Source: Caulobacter sp.
GTDB taxonomy: Bacteria > Pseudomonadota > Alphaproteobacteria > Caulobacterales > Caulobacteraceae
Assembly: GCF_017744445.1 (NCBI RefSeq)
Contig: NZ_JAGIBH010000005.1
Span: 124,001-188,000, forward strand
DNA length: 64,000 bases
Direction of reading: 5' to 3'
Every line of letters starts with the position of its first letter. Positions within the stretch are counted from its first letter, which is position 1. Below, in pieces: positions 43,051-52,325 of this stretch. A program made the translations under genes and the position numbers. The notes under the pieces were generated by a model, which saw nothing but the letters and a program-made list of their open reading frames with translations, had not been told where the DNA came from and ran no database searches.

Positions 43051-44136
43051 ATGTCGCATCGCCTGATCATCGCCGCCCTGGTCGGCGGCCTCGCCGCCCC
43101 GCTCGCCGCGTGCGGCGGCCACGAGGCCGCCGTCGATCCCAGGACCCAGCCGCCGATCGTGCGGATCGCCACCGCGTCACCGTCGATAGCGGGCGAGCGT
43201 CAGTTCACCGGCGTCGTCTCGGCGCGGGTCGAGGGCCAGCTGGGCTTCCGCGTCGGCGGCAAGATCGTCGAGCGCCTGGTCGACACGGGCCAGACCGTAC
43301 GACGCGGCCAGCCGCTGATGCGCATCGATCCCACCGACTACGTCCTGGCCCAGGCCGCCCAGGAGCAGGCCGTCGCCGCCGCCAAGGCCCGCGCCGTCCA
43401 GACCCAGGCCGACGAAGCGCGCTATCGCGACCTCGTCTCAGCCGGCGCCGTGTCGGGCTCGACCTACGACCAGATCAAGGCCGCCGCCGATGCGGCCAAG
43501 GCCCAACTGCAGGCCGCCGAGGCCCAGGCCCGCGTCTCGCGCAACGCCGCCGGCTACGCCGTGTTGGTCGCCGACGCCGACGGCGTGGTGGTCGAGACCC
43601 TGGGCGAGCCCGGACAGGTGGTCGCCGCCGGCCAGACCGTCGTGCGCCTGGCCCATGCCGGACCGCGCGAGGCCACCATCGCCCTGCCCGAGACCCTGCG
43701 CCCCCAAGTCGGCTCCACCGCGACGGCCGCCGTCTTTGGCAGTGACGCCGCCAGTCCGGCGCGTCTACGCCAGATCTCCGACGCCGCTGACCCGCGCACC
43801 CGCACCTTCGAGGCGCGTTATGTTCTGGACGGCTCGCTCGCCTCAGCCCCGCTGGGCGCGACGGTAACGATCGCCCTGCCCTCGACTTCAGACGCTCCTG
43901 CCTCCGCCGGTCGCGCCGTGCCGCTGGGCGCCATCTATGACGCCGGCAAGGGTCCGGGCGTCTGGGTCGTGGATCCCAAGAACTCGACGGTCGCCTGGCG
44001 CGCCGTGCGTGTCACCGCCATCGGCGAGGAGACCGCCACCGTCTCGCAAGGCCTGGCCGCCGGCGAGCGCTTCGTGGCGCTGGGCGCGCACATGCTGCAC
44101 CAGGGCCAGAAGGTCAGTGTCGGAGCGGGGCAATGA
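43051..44136 (+). CDS. RND efflux periplasmic adaptor lipoprotein
   Basis: A 361-residue membrane-fusion protein. Lipobox LAAPLAACGG (Cys at about 24), barrel-sandwich and hairpin (LMRIDPTDYVLAQAAQEQAV and a coiled coil to about residue 165), then beta-barrel and membrane-proximal domains. Its stop overlaps the pump start (ATGA). It connects the inner-membrane pump to the outer-membrane factor. Confidence 0.92.
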   Translation: MSHRLIIAALVGGLAAPLAACGGHEAAVDPRTQPPIVRIATASPSIAGERQFTGVVSARVEGQLGFRVGGKIVERLVDTGQTVRRGQPLMRIDPTDYVLAQAAQEQAVAAAKARAVQTQADEARYRDLVSAGAVSGSTYDQIKAAADAAKAQLQAAEAQARVSRNAAGYAVLVADADGVVVETLGEPGQVVAAGQTVVRLAHAGPREATIALPETLRPQVGSTATAAVFGSDAASPARLRQISDAADPRTRTFEARYVLDGSLASAPLGATVTIALPSTSDAPASAGRAVPLGAIYDAGKGPGVWVVDPKNSTVAWRAVRVTAIGEETATVSQGLAAGERFVALGAHMLHQGQKVSVGAGQ

Positions 44137-47100
44137 GCTTCAACCTCTCCGCCCTGGCGGTGCGCGAACGCGCCGTCACCCTGTTCATGATCGTCATCGT
44201 GATCCTCGCGGGGACCTTCGCCTTTTTCAAGCTAGGCCGCGCCGAGGACCCCAGCTTCACCATCAAGGTGATGACCGTGGTCACCGCCTGGCCGGGCGCC
44301 ACCGCCCAGGAGATGCAGGACCAGGTCGCCGAACCGCTGGAAAAGCGGATGCAGGAGCTGAAATGGTACGACCGCACCGAGACCTTCACCCGTCCGGGCC
44401 TGGCCTTCACCACCGTCACTCTGAAGGATCAGATCCCGCCCAAGGAGGTGCAGGAGCAGTTCTACCAGGCCCGCAAGAAACTGACCGACGAGGCCCCTAA
44501 CCTGCCGCAAGGCGTGCTGGGCCCATTCGTCAATGACGAGTATGGCGACGTGACCTTCGCCCTCTACGCCCTGAAGGCCAAGGGCGAGCCCCATCGCCTG
44601 CTGGTGCGCGAGGCCGAGACCCTGCGCCAGCGCCTGCTGCGCGTGCCGGGCGTCAAGAAGATCGAGATCATCGGCGAGCGCCCCGAACGCATCTTCGTCG
44701 AGTTCTCGCAGGAGCGCCTGTCGACCCTGGGCGTCAGCGCGCGCGACATCTTCGCCGCCTTGAACGACCGCAACCTGGTCACCCCGGCCGGCTCGATCGA
44801 GACCAAGGGGCCCCAGGTCCTGATGCGCCTGGACGGCGCCCTAGACGACCTGGAGACCATCAAGGCCACGCCGATCGTGGTCGGCGGCAAGACCCTGAAA
44901 CTATCCGACATCGCCGACGTCAAGCGCGGCTACGAAGACCCCGCTACCTTCCTGATCCGCAACGACGGCGAGCCCGCCCTGGAGCTCGGCGTGGTGATGA
45001 AGGAGCGCTACAACGGCCTGCAGCTGGGCAAGGACCTTGAGAAGGAGGCCCAGGCCATCGCCGGCGAGCTGCCGCTGGGCCTGACCTTCACCAAGGTCAC
45101 CGACCAGGCGGTCAACATCGCCGAGGCCTATGACGAGTTCATGCTGAAGTTCTTCGTGGCCCTGGCCGTGGTGATCGCTGTCAGCCTGCTCAGCCTGGGG
45201 TTCCGTGTCGGCATCGTCGTCGCCCTGGCCGTGCCGCTGACCCTGGCGGCGGTGTTCGTGATCATGCTGGCCACCGGCCGCGACTTCGACCGCATCACCC
45301 TGGGCGCTCTGATCCTGTCGTTGGGCCTCTTGGTCGACGACGCCATCATCATCATCGAGACCATCGTGGTGAAGATGGAGGAAGGCCGCGACCGCATCTT
45401 CGCGGCGACCTACGCCTGGGGCCACACGGCCGCGCCGATGCTGGCCGGCACCCTGGTGACGATCATCGGCCTGATGCCGGTGGGCTTCGCCAAGTCCAGC
45501 GCCGGCGAATATGCCGGTAACATCTTCTGGGTCGTGGCCTTCGCCCTGATCACCTCGTGGTTCGTGGCGGTGATCTTCACGCCCTATCTGGGCGTGCGGC
45601 TGCTGCCGGCGATCAAGCCGGTGGCCGGCGGCCATGCGGCCATCTACGACACCCCGCGCTATCGCCAGCTGCGCAAGCTGATCTCGTGGACGGTGGTCAA
45701 CCGCCTGAAGGTGGTGCTGGGCGTCGTGGCGGCGCTGGTCGTGGCCTTCCTGATGATGGGCATGGTCAAGCAGCAGTTCTTCCCGATCTCGGACCGTCCC
45801 GAGGTGCTGATCGAGGTGCAGACGCCCGAGGGCTCCAGCATCGAGACCACCAGCGAGGCGACCGCCAAGGTCGAGGCCTGGCTGCGCAAGCAGCCGGAAG
45901 CCAAGATCGTCACCGCCTATATCGGCCAGGGCGCGCCGCGCTTCTTCCTGGCCATGTCGCCGGAACTGCCCGATCCGTCCTTCGCCAAGATCGTGGTGCT
46001 GACGCCCAACGAGAAGGCGCGTGACGCTCTGAAGTGGCGGGTCCGGCAGTTCGCCCAGCAGGGCACGGTCGCCGGCGCGCGCATCCGCGCCACCCAGATC
46101 GTGTTCGGTCCGCCCTCGCCCTGGCCTGTGGCCTTCCGCGTCATGGGTCCGGACCAGGCCAAGGTGCGCGAGATCGCCGAGCAGGTTCGCGGCGTCATGC
46201 AGGCCAACAAGGGCATGCGCCAGGTCAATACCGATTGGGGCGAGAAGGTCCCTGCCGTGCACTTCGTGCTCGACCAGGACCGCTTGCGGGCCATGGGCCT
46301 GTCCAGCCACGACGCTTCGCAGCAGCTGCAGTTCCTGCTGACCGGCGCGCCCGTCACTCAGGTGCGCGAGGACATCCGCTCGGTCGAGGTCATTGCCCGC
46401 ACCAAGGGCGCTGACCGCCTGGATCCAGCCCGCCTGGGCGCCTTCACCCTGGTGGGTTCGGAGGGCCAGCGCGTGCCGCTGGACCAGATCGGCAAGGCCG
46501 AGATCCGCATGGAGGATCCCATCCTGCGCCGCCGCGACCGCCTGCCCACCATCACCGTGCGCGGCGATGTCGGTGAGCAGTTCCAGCCGCCCGCCGTCTC
46601 GGCCGAGGTGATGAAGGCCCTGGCGCCGATCACCAAGGCTCTGCCCGCCGGCTACCGGATCGAGATGGGCGCCGACATCGAGGAAGCCGGCAAGGCCAAT
46701 GCGGCCCTGGCGGCGGTCTTCCCGCTGATGTTCCTGCTGATGATGATCGTGATCATCTTCCAGGTGCGGTCGCTGTCGGCGATGTGGATGGTGCTGCTGA
46801 CCGCGCCGCTGGCCCTGGTCGGTGTGGTGCCGACGCTGCTGATCTTCCACCAGCCGTTCGGCTTCAACGCCATCCTGGGCCTGATCGGCCTGGCGGGGAT
46901 CATCATGCGCAACGGGCTGATCCTGATCGGCCAGATCCACACCAACGAGCACGACGGCCTGGACCCGTTCCACGCGGTCGTCGAGGCCACGGTGCAGCGC
47001 GCCCGCCCGGTCATCCTGACCGCCCTGGCCGCCGTGCTGGCCTTCATCCCGCTGACCTTCTCGGTGTTCTGGTCCTCGCTGGCCTACACCCTGATCGGCG

Positions 47101-47228
47101 GCACGATCGGCGGCACGGTCCTGACGCTGGTGTTCCTGCCGGCGCTGTACGCCCTGTGGTTCAAGATCCACGCGGGCAGCCGGACAGATGCGTCGACGCC
47201 CCCGGCCCTGGACGCCGTTCCAGCCTAG
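44133..47228 (+). CDS. RND-family multidrug efflux pump (AcrB type)
   Basis: A 1031-residue inner-membrane proton-driven pump. Twelve transmembrane segments in the usual 1+5/1+5 pattern, the paired Asp in TM4 (LGLLVDDAIIIIETIVVKME) and the repeat-2 counterpart (LGLIGLAGIIMRNGLILIGQ). The start overlaps the adaptor gene. The related subgroup includes pumps for dyes, cationic drugs and aromatic compounds; the substrate here cannot be read from sequence. It is probably induced when the TetR repressor is released. Confidence 0.94.
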   Translation: MSFNLSALAVRERAVTLFMIVIVILAGTFAFFKLGRAEDPSFTIKVMTVVTAWPGATAQEMQDQVAEPLEKRMQELKWYDRTETFTRPGLAFTTVTLKDQIPPKEVQEQFYQARKKLTDEAPNLPQGVLGPFVNDEYGDVTFALYALKAKGEPHRLLVREAETLRQRLLRVPGVKKIEIIGERPERIFVEFSQERLSTLGVSARDIFAALNDRNLVTPAGSIETKGPQVLMRLDGALDDLETIKATPIVVGGKTLKLSDIADVKRGYEDPATFLIRNDGEPALELGVVMKERYNGLQLGKDLEKEAQAIAGELPLGLTFTKVTDQAVNIAEAYDEFMLKFFVALAVVIAVSLLSLGFRVGIVVALAVPLTLAAVFVIMLATGRDFDRITLGALILSLGLLVDDAIIIIETIVVKMEEGRDRIFAATYAWGHTAAPMLAGTLVTIIGLMPVGFAKSSAGEYAGNIFWVVAFALITSWFVAVIFTPYLGVRLLPAIKPVAGGHAAIYDTPRYRQLRKLISWTVVNRLKVVLGVVAALVVAFLMMGMVKQQFFPISDRPEVLIEVQTPEGSSIETTSEATAKVEAWLRKQPEAKIVTAYIGQGAPRFFLAMSPELPDPSFAKIVVLTPNEKARDALKWRVRQFAQQGTVAGARIRATQIVFGPPSPWPVAFRVMGPDQAKVREIAEQVRGVMQANKGMRQVNTDWGEKVPAVHFVLDQDRLRAMGLSSHDASQQLQFLLTGAPVTQVREDIRSVEVIARTKGADRLDPARLGAFTLVGSEGQRVPLDQIGKAEIRMEDPILRRRDRLPTITVRGDVGEQFQPPAVSAEVMKALAPITKALPAGYRIEMGADIEEAGKANAALAAVFPLMFLLMMIVIIFQVRSLSAMWMVLLTAPLALVGVVPTLLIFHQPFGFNAILGLIGLAGIIMRNGLILIGQIHTNEHDGLDPFHAVVEATVQRARPVILTALAAVLAFIPLTFSVFWSSLAYTLIGGTIGGTVLTLVFLPALYALWFKIHAGSRTDASTPPALDAVPA

Positions 47229-47234
47229 GGGTCA

Positions 47235-47274
47235 GCGTCCCCGGCGCCAGCCCGCGCCGGGGACGCGATCTTTT
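47235..47274 (+). terminator. Strong terminator of efflux operon
   Basis: A perfect 12-bp stem (GCGTCCCCGGCG / CGCCGGGGACGC) with an 8-nt loop, followed by GATCTTTT. It lies 6 bp after the pump stop codon at the convergent junction with the phosphoesterase gene. Confidence 0.8.
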
Positions 47275-47295
47275 CGAGCGCGCACCATGGACGGG

Positions 47296-48963
47296 TCAGG
47301 CCAGGTCGAGCGCTTTGGTGAGGTCGCCCGGCGGGACGCCGCCCGCGGCGGCCATGGCCCGATCGCGCTCGACGATCCCCGGAAGGGGATCCAGGCCGAA
47401 GCGGCGGTTCAGGAAACGCTGGATCGATCCGGTGTCGTAGATCGTATGGTCGACATGCCCCTTGCGCGCATGGGGCGAGATGACCAGCGCCGGCACACGG
47501 GTGCCTGGCCCCCAGCGGTCCCCCTTGGGCGGAGCGACATGGTCCCACCAGCCGCCATTTTCGTCGAAGGTGACGACGATCAGCATCCGTTCCCACTGCG
47601 GCCCGCTGATCAAGGCGTCGACGACCCTGGCGATGTGGCGGTCGCCGGCGTCGACGTCCGAATAGCCGGCGTGCATGTTGAGATCACCCTGGGGCTTGTA
47701 GAAGCTGACCGGCGGCAGGCGGCCGGCCAGGGCGTCGGCGATGAAGTGGTTGGCGCGGCCGCTGTCGCCCAGGCCGCCGTCACGCAGACGCTCGCGCTGG
47801 GCCTTGCCGGGCCCGAAGGCGCTGAAGAAGTTGAACGGCTGATGGTGGGTCTGGAAGTTGGGCCGGGCCGGGAACAGCGCCTCGTCATCCCCCGCGCCGG
47901 ACAGCGCCAGGCCCCAGGCGCCGGCGTACCAGGCCCAGTCCACGCCCTTGGCTGTAAGCCGGTCTCCGATGGTGGCGTGATCCTGCGGCGGCAGGGTCAT
48001 GGGCTGTCCGGGATCGGCCAGGGCGGGGTCGGTCTTGTGCCGGCTGGCGCTGGGCGCGAACGGCGGCTGCATGGTGTTGACCGCCCAGAAGTCGGGGCTG
48101 AGCGCGCTGGGCCCGAACCGGGGTCGGCCGTCCAGCACGCTGGCGGGACTATCGACCAGGGGCTTTAGGCGCGCGCCCCTGGGATCATCGCCTTCGACGG
48201 CGGCGATCAGACCCTTGGCCGGGCTCTGGTCGGCGTTCGGATAGAAGGGCGGCCGGGCGGCGATTAGATACTGGTGGTTCAGGAACGAGCCCCCGAATGC
48301 GCCCATGAAGAAGTTGTCCAGCAGCGTGAAGCGCTGGGCCAGGCTCCACAGACGCAGGTTCACGGCGCTGTCGCCATAGCGCCCCATGACCAGCGCGCCG
48401 CTGTCGCCCCACGCCACGAAGCGATCGTTGGCGCCGCCGTTGATCTGCATCTGGTTCTGATAGAAGGCGTGCACCAGGTCGCGGGTCACCACACCGTGCG
48501 GCAACGGATCGCCAGCGGGCGTCGCCAGGCGGAACGGCGCGTTCGGGAACTCCGGCAGATCGGCCTCGCCGATCCTGTAGCGGGCATGCTCGACGATCTG
48601 CTCGTGCGGGACCATGCCGCCCCAGACCGGCGGCAGCTTGGCCAGGACCGTGCCGTCACGGTCGCGCTGAGCGACACGATCGACGGGCTCCTTGGCCAGG
48701 GGGCGCTGCAGGCCCGGGAAGTCGGCGAACAGATTGTTGAAGCTGCGGTTCTCGGCATAGATCACCACCACGGTGTCGATCCGATCGGCCAAGCGCTTGT
48801 CCAGGCTGGCTTGGCCCAGGTGGAATGGCTTGGCCTCGGCGCGTTCAGCCGCCAGCCCCGCGCCCGCAACCGCAAGGGCGCCGATCAAGCCCCGCCGCGA
48901 CGGCCCGGCGACCTCCGGCGCACGCGCCTCATCCTTCAGAGCGGCATCGACAGGTTTCTTCAT
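47296..48963 (-). CDS. Tat-exported phosphoesterase (phospholipase C/AcpA family)
   Basis: A protein of about 555 residues with a Tat signal (PSRRGLIGALAVAGAGLA). Family motifs: VVVIYAENRSFNNLFADFPG near the N-terminus, AFGGSFLNHQYLIAA, FDENGGWWDHVAPPKGDRWG and TRVPALVISPHARKG. The family hydrolyses phosphate esters or phosphatidylcholine, often with metal ions. The ATG at 48963 is chosen over a longer start. It lies 179 bp downstream of a ZnuD-like receptor with a hairpin between. It may be a scavenging enzyme; zinc or phosphate link is inference. Confidence 0.88.
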   Translation of the reverse strand: MKKPVDAALKDEARAPEVAGPSRRGLIGALAVAGAGLAAERAEAKPFHLGQASLDKRLADRIDTVVVIYAENRSFNNLFADFPGLQRPLAKEPVDRVAQRDRDGTVLAKLPPVWGGMVPHEQIVEHARYRIGEADLPEFPNAPFRLATPAGDPLPHGVVTRDLVHAFYQNQMQINGGANDRFVAWGDSGALVMGRYGDSAVNLRLWSLAQRFTLLDNFFMGAFGGSFLNHQYLIAARPPFYPNADQSPAKGLIAAVEGDDPRGARLKPLVDSPASVLDGRPRFGPSALSPDFWAVNTMQPPFAPSASRHKTDPALADPGQPMTLPPQDHATIGDRLTAKGVDWAWYAGAWGLALSGAGDDEALFPARPNFQTHHQPFNFFSAFGPGKAQRERLRDGGLGDSGRANHFIADALAGRLPPVSFYKPQGDLNMHAGYSDVDAGDRHIARVVDALISGPQWERMLIVVTFDENGGWWDHVAPPKGDRWGPGTRVPALVISPHARKGHVDHTIYDTGSIQRFLNRRFGLDPLPGIVERDRAMAAAGGVPPGDLTKALDLA

Positions 48964-49083
48964 CACGCATTCCGGTACCGAGGGATGCGCGGGCACTCGC
49001 CGGCGCATGGACTTCAGGGCCGTCGCCTACACGGTCGTTGTGACGTTGTTGTTGCCCTGGTCCGAAGAGGCCGGCAGGCGAAC

Positions 49084-49106
49084 GGCCGGCCCTTTTGGGG
49101 CCGGCC
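49084..49106 (-). terminator. Hairpin after ZnuD-like receptor
   Basis: A perfect 9-bp stem (GGCCGGCCC / GGGCCGGCC) with a 5-nt loop, 36 bp after the receptor stop codon. It lacks a clear T-run, so a weak or Rho-assisted terminator. Confidence 0.5.
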
Positions 49107-49142
49107 TCCTGTCCCCGCCGGGAATGACGATCAGCGGCGGCG

Positions 49143-51137
49143 TCAGAACTTGGCGCTCAGCACCAGACGGACATCGCGCCCGGGCATCACGACCGCGTCC
49201 TTGTTCAGCGCCGTAGCGTTACGGATCGTCTCGTCCGCCAGGTTGTGGCCAACCAGCATCAGCTCAAGACCCGGCTTGGCCTTGAACGGCTTCCATTTCA
49301 CCTGAGCGTCAACCGAGGTGTAGCCGTCCACCGCCATGTCGGCGACACCGACATGGTTCTGGGCGCCGACCTGCAGCACCAGGAAGCTGGCGTCGACCAC
49401 GCCATTGTCCCAGTCGAGGCCGCCGCCAAAGCGGCCCGGCTGGATGCGCGGCACGTTGCCGGCCCCGCCGCTGAACTTGGCGCGGACATAGTCGCCCAGC
49501 ACCTGACCCGACAGCTTGCCGCCGCCGACATCGGCCAGCGGGAAGAAGGCCTTGGCCTCCACGCCCCAGAACTTGGCGTCCTGCTGGCCGTAATTGAGTT
49601 CCTTCAGCTCGCCGTCGCCATCGACCGCGCACGTACCGTCCTCATCGCACATGCGTCCGGTCAGCCCGCCGTAGATGTAGTTGTCGAAGCGCGCGGTCCA
49701 GGCCGAGGCCTCGATCCGGCCACCGCCGGTGATCTTGTAGCGGGCGGTGGCTTCCAGCGAGTTGGCGCGCTCGATCTTCAGATCGGGATCGCCGGTCTCG
49801 TAGGTCGCCGGCCCGTCGTGCGGCCCGATGGCGAAGAGCTCGGTCTGGGCCGGGGCGCGCGCCGCCGAGGCGGCCGTCAGGCCCAGGCGCAGGGCGTCCG
49901 TCGCCTGATAGGTGAAACCGGCCGAGACGCTGACCGGCGTGAAGCTCTTGCGGGTCTGGACGCCCGAGGCGGGCGTGCCGTCGATGCGAACATGCTCGAC
50001 CCGCGCGGCGCCCTGGAACTGCAGCGGCCCGATCGGGGCTTCCACGAAGGCGAAGCCCGCGGTGCTGACGGTGTGGGTCGGCAGCAGGTAGTCAGCGCCC
50101 TCGCCCAAAGCGCTGAACTTGCGGTCCTGGAACTGCACGCCCAGGGCCGAGGCCGACAGGAAACCGGTCTGGCCGAACAAGGCCTCGGCGCGGCCATCCC
50201 ATTCCTTGTTGTTGAAGGTCGACAGGACTTCGTTGGTCTCTGGGTCGATCTCGCTGTGGGTATAGTCGGCATAGCCGGCGTCGACATTGAGCCGCTGCAA
50301 CACGCCGTCGCCGAACTTGAACGAGCCGCCGAACGCGCCCTTGTCCTGCTTCATGCGGATGAAGGTGTCGTCCGACGGGATACCGTAGCGGGCGGAGTAG
50401 TGCGTGCCGCTCGCGCCGACGCGGCTGTCGTCGCCGAAGAAGTAGGACGCGCCGCCCGAATAGCCGTTGCCGCGGAACCAGGAGTTGGGCTGCTCGCCAT
50501 CGGGCGTGTCATAGTCGCTGGTGCGGCGGCCGAAGCCGTCCAGGTGGAGGGCCACATTGCCCTGCCCCGCGTCGAGGCTGACCGTGCCCTCCCCCGTCTT
50601 GGCGCTGGAGCCGTAGGCCGCCGTGGCCTCGCCCTCGACGCCATCGATCGGCTTCAGCGGGATGCGGTTGTTGATGATGTTGACCACGCCGCCGATCGCC
50701 TGACTGCCATAGCGCAGGGTGGCCGCGCCACGCACGACCTCGATGTCCTGGGCGGCCAACGGATCGATCGGCACGCCGTGGTCGGGGCCGACGTCCGAGA
50801 CGTCCGAGCTGGAGAGACCGTTCTCGGCCAGCTTGACGCGCTGGGCGTCCATGCCGCGGATCACTGGACGGCTGGCGCCCGCGGCGAAGCCCGTGCCGGC
50901 CACGCCGGGCACATTGCGCAGGGCGTCGGCGATGCTGGCGCCCCCGTTGCTGAGCACCTGATCGCGACTGACCTGCTCGACGATGGTGGCGAAACGGTCC
51001 GGATCGCCCTGCAGCGGCGAGGCCGTGATGATCACTTCAGAGACCGAATGGCCCAGATCTTGGGCCCCGGCCTGCCCGGCGCAAGCCATCAGAACACCGG
51101 CGCCGGACGCCGTCAGCAACATCGAACGCAGTCGCAT
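49143..51137 (-). CDS. TonB-dependent receptor, ZnuD-like (zinc)
   Basis: A 664-residue receptor: signal peptide to about residue 25 (GQAGAQ), plug (ADALRNVPGVAGTGFAAGAS, then DIEVVRGAATLRYGSQAIGG) and a barrel ending in VLSAKF. The loop FAIGPHDGPATYETGDPDLKIERANSLE-type segment (about residues 435-465) is characteristic of ZnuD zinc receptors. The ATG at 51137 is preferred over 51161. A Zur-like palindrome lies about 35-50 bp upstream, and an XRE regulator is divergent. Zinc uptake is therefore a reasonable inference. Confidence 0.87.
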   Translation of the reverse strand: MRLRSMLLTASGAGVLMACAGQAGAQDLGHSVSEVIITASPLQGDPDRFATIVEQVSRDQVLSNGGASIADALRNVPGVAGTGFAAGASRPVIRGMDAQRVKLAENGLSSSDVSDVGPDHGVPIDPLAAQDIEVVRGAATLRYGSQAIGGVVNIINNRIPLKPIDGVEGEATAAYGSSAKTGEGTVSLDAGQGNVALHLDGFGRRTSDYDTPDGEQPNSWFRGNGYSGGASYFFGDDSRVGASGTHYSARYGIPSDDTFIRMKQDKGAFGGSFKFGDGVLQRLNVDAGYADYTHSEIDPETNEVLSTFNNKEWDGRAEALFGQTGFLSASALGVQFQDRKFSALGEGADYLLPTHTVSTAGFAFVEAPIGPLQFQGAARVEHVRIDGTPASGVQTRKSFTPVSVSAGFTYQATDALRLGLTAASAARAPAQTELFAIGPHDGPATYETGDPDLKIERANSLEATARYKITGGGRIEASAWTARFDNYIYGGLTGRMCDEDGTCAVDGDGELKELNYGQQDAKFWGVEAKAFFPLADVGGGKLSGQVLGDYVRAKFSGGAGNVPRIQPGRFGGGLDWDNGVVDASFLVLQVGAQNHVGVADMAVDGYTSVDAQVKWKPFKAKPGLELMLVGHNLADETIRNATALNKDAVVMPGRDVRLVLSAKF

Positions 51138-51170
51138 TGACCATCTCCAAAAATCACACAACGGCTCTTT

Positions 51171-51185
51171 ATGTTATATCGTAAC
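51171..51185. promoter_or_regulatory. Zur-like palindrome upstream of receptor
   Basis: ATGTTATATCGTAAC contains GTTA-N5-TAAC and resembles the TGTTATA/TATAACA type of alphaproteobacterial Zur boxes, with a few mismatches. It lies between the receptor and the divergent XRE gene. Confidence 0.45.
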
Positions 51186-51229
51186 GCCATCCAAGCAGTT
51201 CTTTTGCGGGATACGAGGAGGCTCAACCG

Positions 51230-51508
51230 ATGTCGCTGGATCACGACACCCAATGCGCAGCGATTGAGCAGTTGCAGCGCCGCATATGGGCGGCGGTCGT
51301 TGCGCGATATCGCGAACGACAGACATCAGGCCTGACCCAGAAGCACATCGCCGATCAGCTCGGGATCGCCCCGCCACAGATCTCTGTCTGGCTCAATGAC
51401 CCGACCGCCATGACGATCAAGGCGGCGGCTCGGCTCATGCTGGCCATGGGCGCCGAGTTGGAATTGTCCGCGCTTGAAGCCACCCTGACCGCGTCACCGT
51501 CGGCCTAG
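51230..51508 (+). CDS. Small XRE-like HTH regulator
   Basis: A 92-residue DNA-binding protein with an HTH in GLTQKHIADQLGIAPPQIS and VWLNDPTAMTIKAAARLMLA; no additional domain. SD GAGGAGG is strong. It is divergent from the ZnuD-like receptor (92-bp gap). Function unknown; it may be an antitoxin-like or phage-repressor-type regulator, but no toxin gene adjoins it. Confidence 0.78.
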   Translation: MSLDHDTQCAAIEQLQRRIWAAVVARYRERQTSGLTQKHIADQLGIAPPQISVWLNDPTAMTIKAAARLMLAMGAELELSALEATLTASPSA

Positions 51509-51591
51509 ACTTCCAGCACAGGACTAGTAGCCCTCATGACAACGCCCTCGGGTTCTCCCGAGGGCGTGATCGACCATCATCTCCGAACGCA

Positions 51592-51936
51592 CTAGCGCGG
51601 CGCGCGGGCATACACCGTCCGGCTACGGCCGCGCAGGAGCAGCCCAAGCAACAGCCCCACGCCGGCGGCGACGCCTAGCGCCTGCAATGGGCGCCCAACG
51701 ACATAGTTCTCCACCGTATCGAGCTGCGCATGAAGCTCACCCCGCACGCCGCCCACGATCTCGTCGACAGCTTCAAAAAGGCTGCTCTTGGCCTCGCCAA
51801 ACGCGTGCTGCGCCGCGCCGGCTGCCTCATTGATCTTGCCCTTGCCTTGAAGGGCGGCGTCGCCCGTCAGACCGCCGACGGCGTCCTGCATCCGACCCAG
51901 TCCCTGCTTGGCAATGCCCACCACTTGATCGTCCAT
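51592..51936 (-). CDS. CsbD-family stress protein with C-terminal membrane anchor
   Basis: A 114-residue protein. The N-terminal CsbD-like half (VGGLTGDAALQGKGKINEAA, then GAAQHAFGEAK) is followed by a region with a transmembrane segment (about 85-102, ALGVAAGVGLLLGLLLRG), a fusion seen in alphaproteobacteria. The ATG at 51936 has AGGAG 6 nt upstream; an ATG at 51969 is less good. A GGAAC-N16-GGTT element lies 50-75 bp upstream, consistent with general-stress control. Function of CsbD proteins is poorly known. Confidence 0.82.
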   Translation of the reverse strand: MDDQVVGIAKQGLGRMQDAVGGLTGDAALQGKGKINEAAGAAQHAFGEAKSSLFEAVDEIVGGVRGELHAQLDTVENYVVGRPLQALGVAAGVGLLLGLLLRGRSRTVYARAPR

Positions 51937-51985
51937 TTTCTGCTCCTGCGGCGCTAAGCCCCGCGCCATCACGACGCCCTTTCCA

Positions 51986-52010
51986 AACCCGCGCCAAAAG
52001 CGCCGGTTCC
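51986..52010 (-). promoter_or_regulatory. Sigma-T (EcfG)-like promoter of CsbD gene
   Basis: On the minus strand GGAAC (52010-52006), 16-bp spacer, GGTTT (from 51989). It differs from the GGAAC-N16-CGTT consensus by one base in the -10. It is 50 bp upstream of the CsbD start. Confidence 0.55.
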
Positions 52011-52259
52011 GGACAAGACGCCGAGCCTCCCAGCCGTCGCGACGTCGTGGGCGGCCTGCAACGCGCGCCAACCCGCAAACCCCAGCAGACTCACCGCAAC
52101 GAGCCCCACCAAGACCAGACCCAGAGGCCAGTCGGCCCAAGCCGCCAGCGCCTTGGCCCCTCGCGCCCTGGGCCTGACATCGGCGGCGGCCACGCTACAG
52201 CCAGGCAAGCTCAACGGGGCCGCGGCCGTGGGCGTCCCAGATACGGACCTCAGCGTGGG

Positions 52260-52284
52260 GGAACTTGGACGGTCGCGGTGGGTT
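52260..52284 (+). promoter_or_regulatory. Sigma-T (EcfG)-like promoter of DJ-1 gene
   Basis: GGAAC (52260-52264), 16-bp spacer, GGTTT (from 52281). It has the same -10 variant as the CsbD promoter and lies 42 bp upstream of the DJ-1 start. Confidence 0.55.
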
Positions 52285-52325
52285 TCTGCGAGACGTTGTA
52301 CCCGTTTACCCCCGAGGAGCTTTCC

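Larger units (their letters stand above)
51937..52325. other. 389-bp divergent promoter region of CsbD and DJ-1 genes
   Basis: No convincing gene is present. The region carries two sigma-T-like promoters pointing outwards. A 74-codon frame on the minus strand (51969-52193) contains one transmembrane-like segment (LGLVLVGLVAVSLLGFAGW) reminiscent of DUF1206 but has no good start, and may be a decayed remnant. Confidence 0.6.

Noticed and set aside
51230..51508. XRE protein as antitoxin of a toxin-antitoxin pair
   Set aside because: No small toxin gene overlaps or adjoins it on the same strand.
51969..52193. Possible 74-aa membrane protein (DUF1206-like fragment) upstream of CsbD
   Set aside because: Only one hydrophobic segment, a GTG start without ribosome site, and it overlaps the CsbD sigma-T promoter; possibly a decayed remnant but not supported as a gene.
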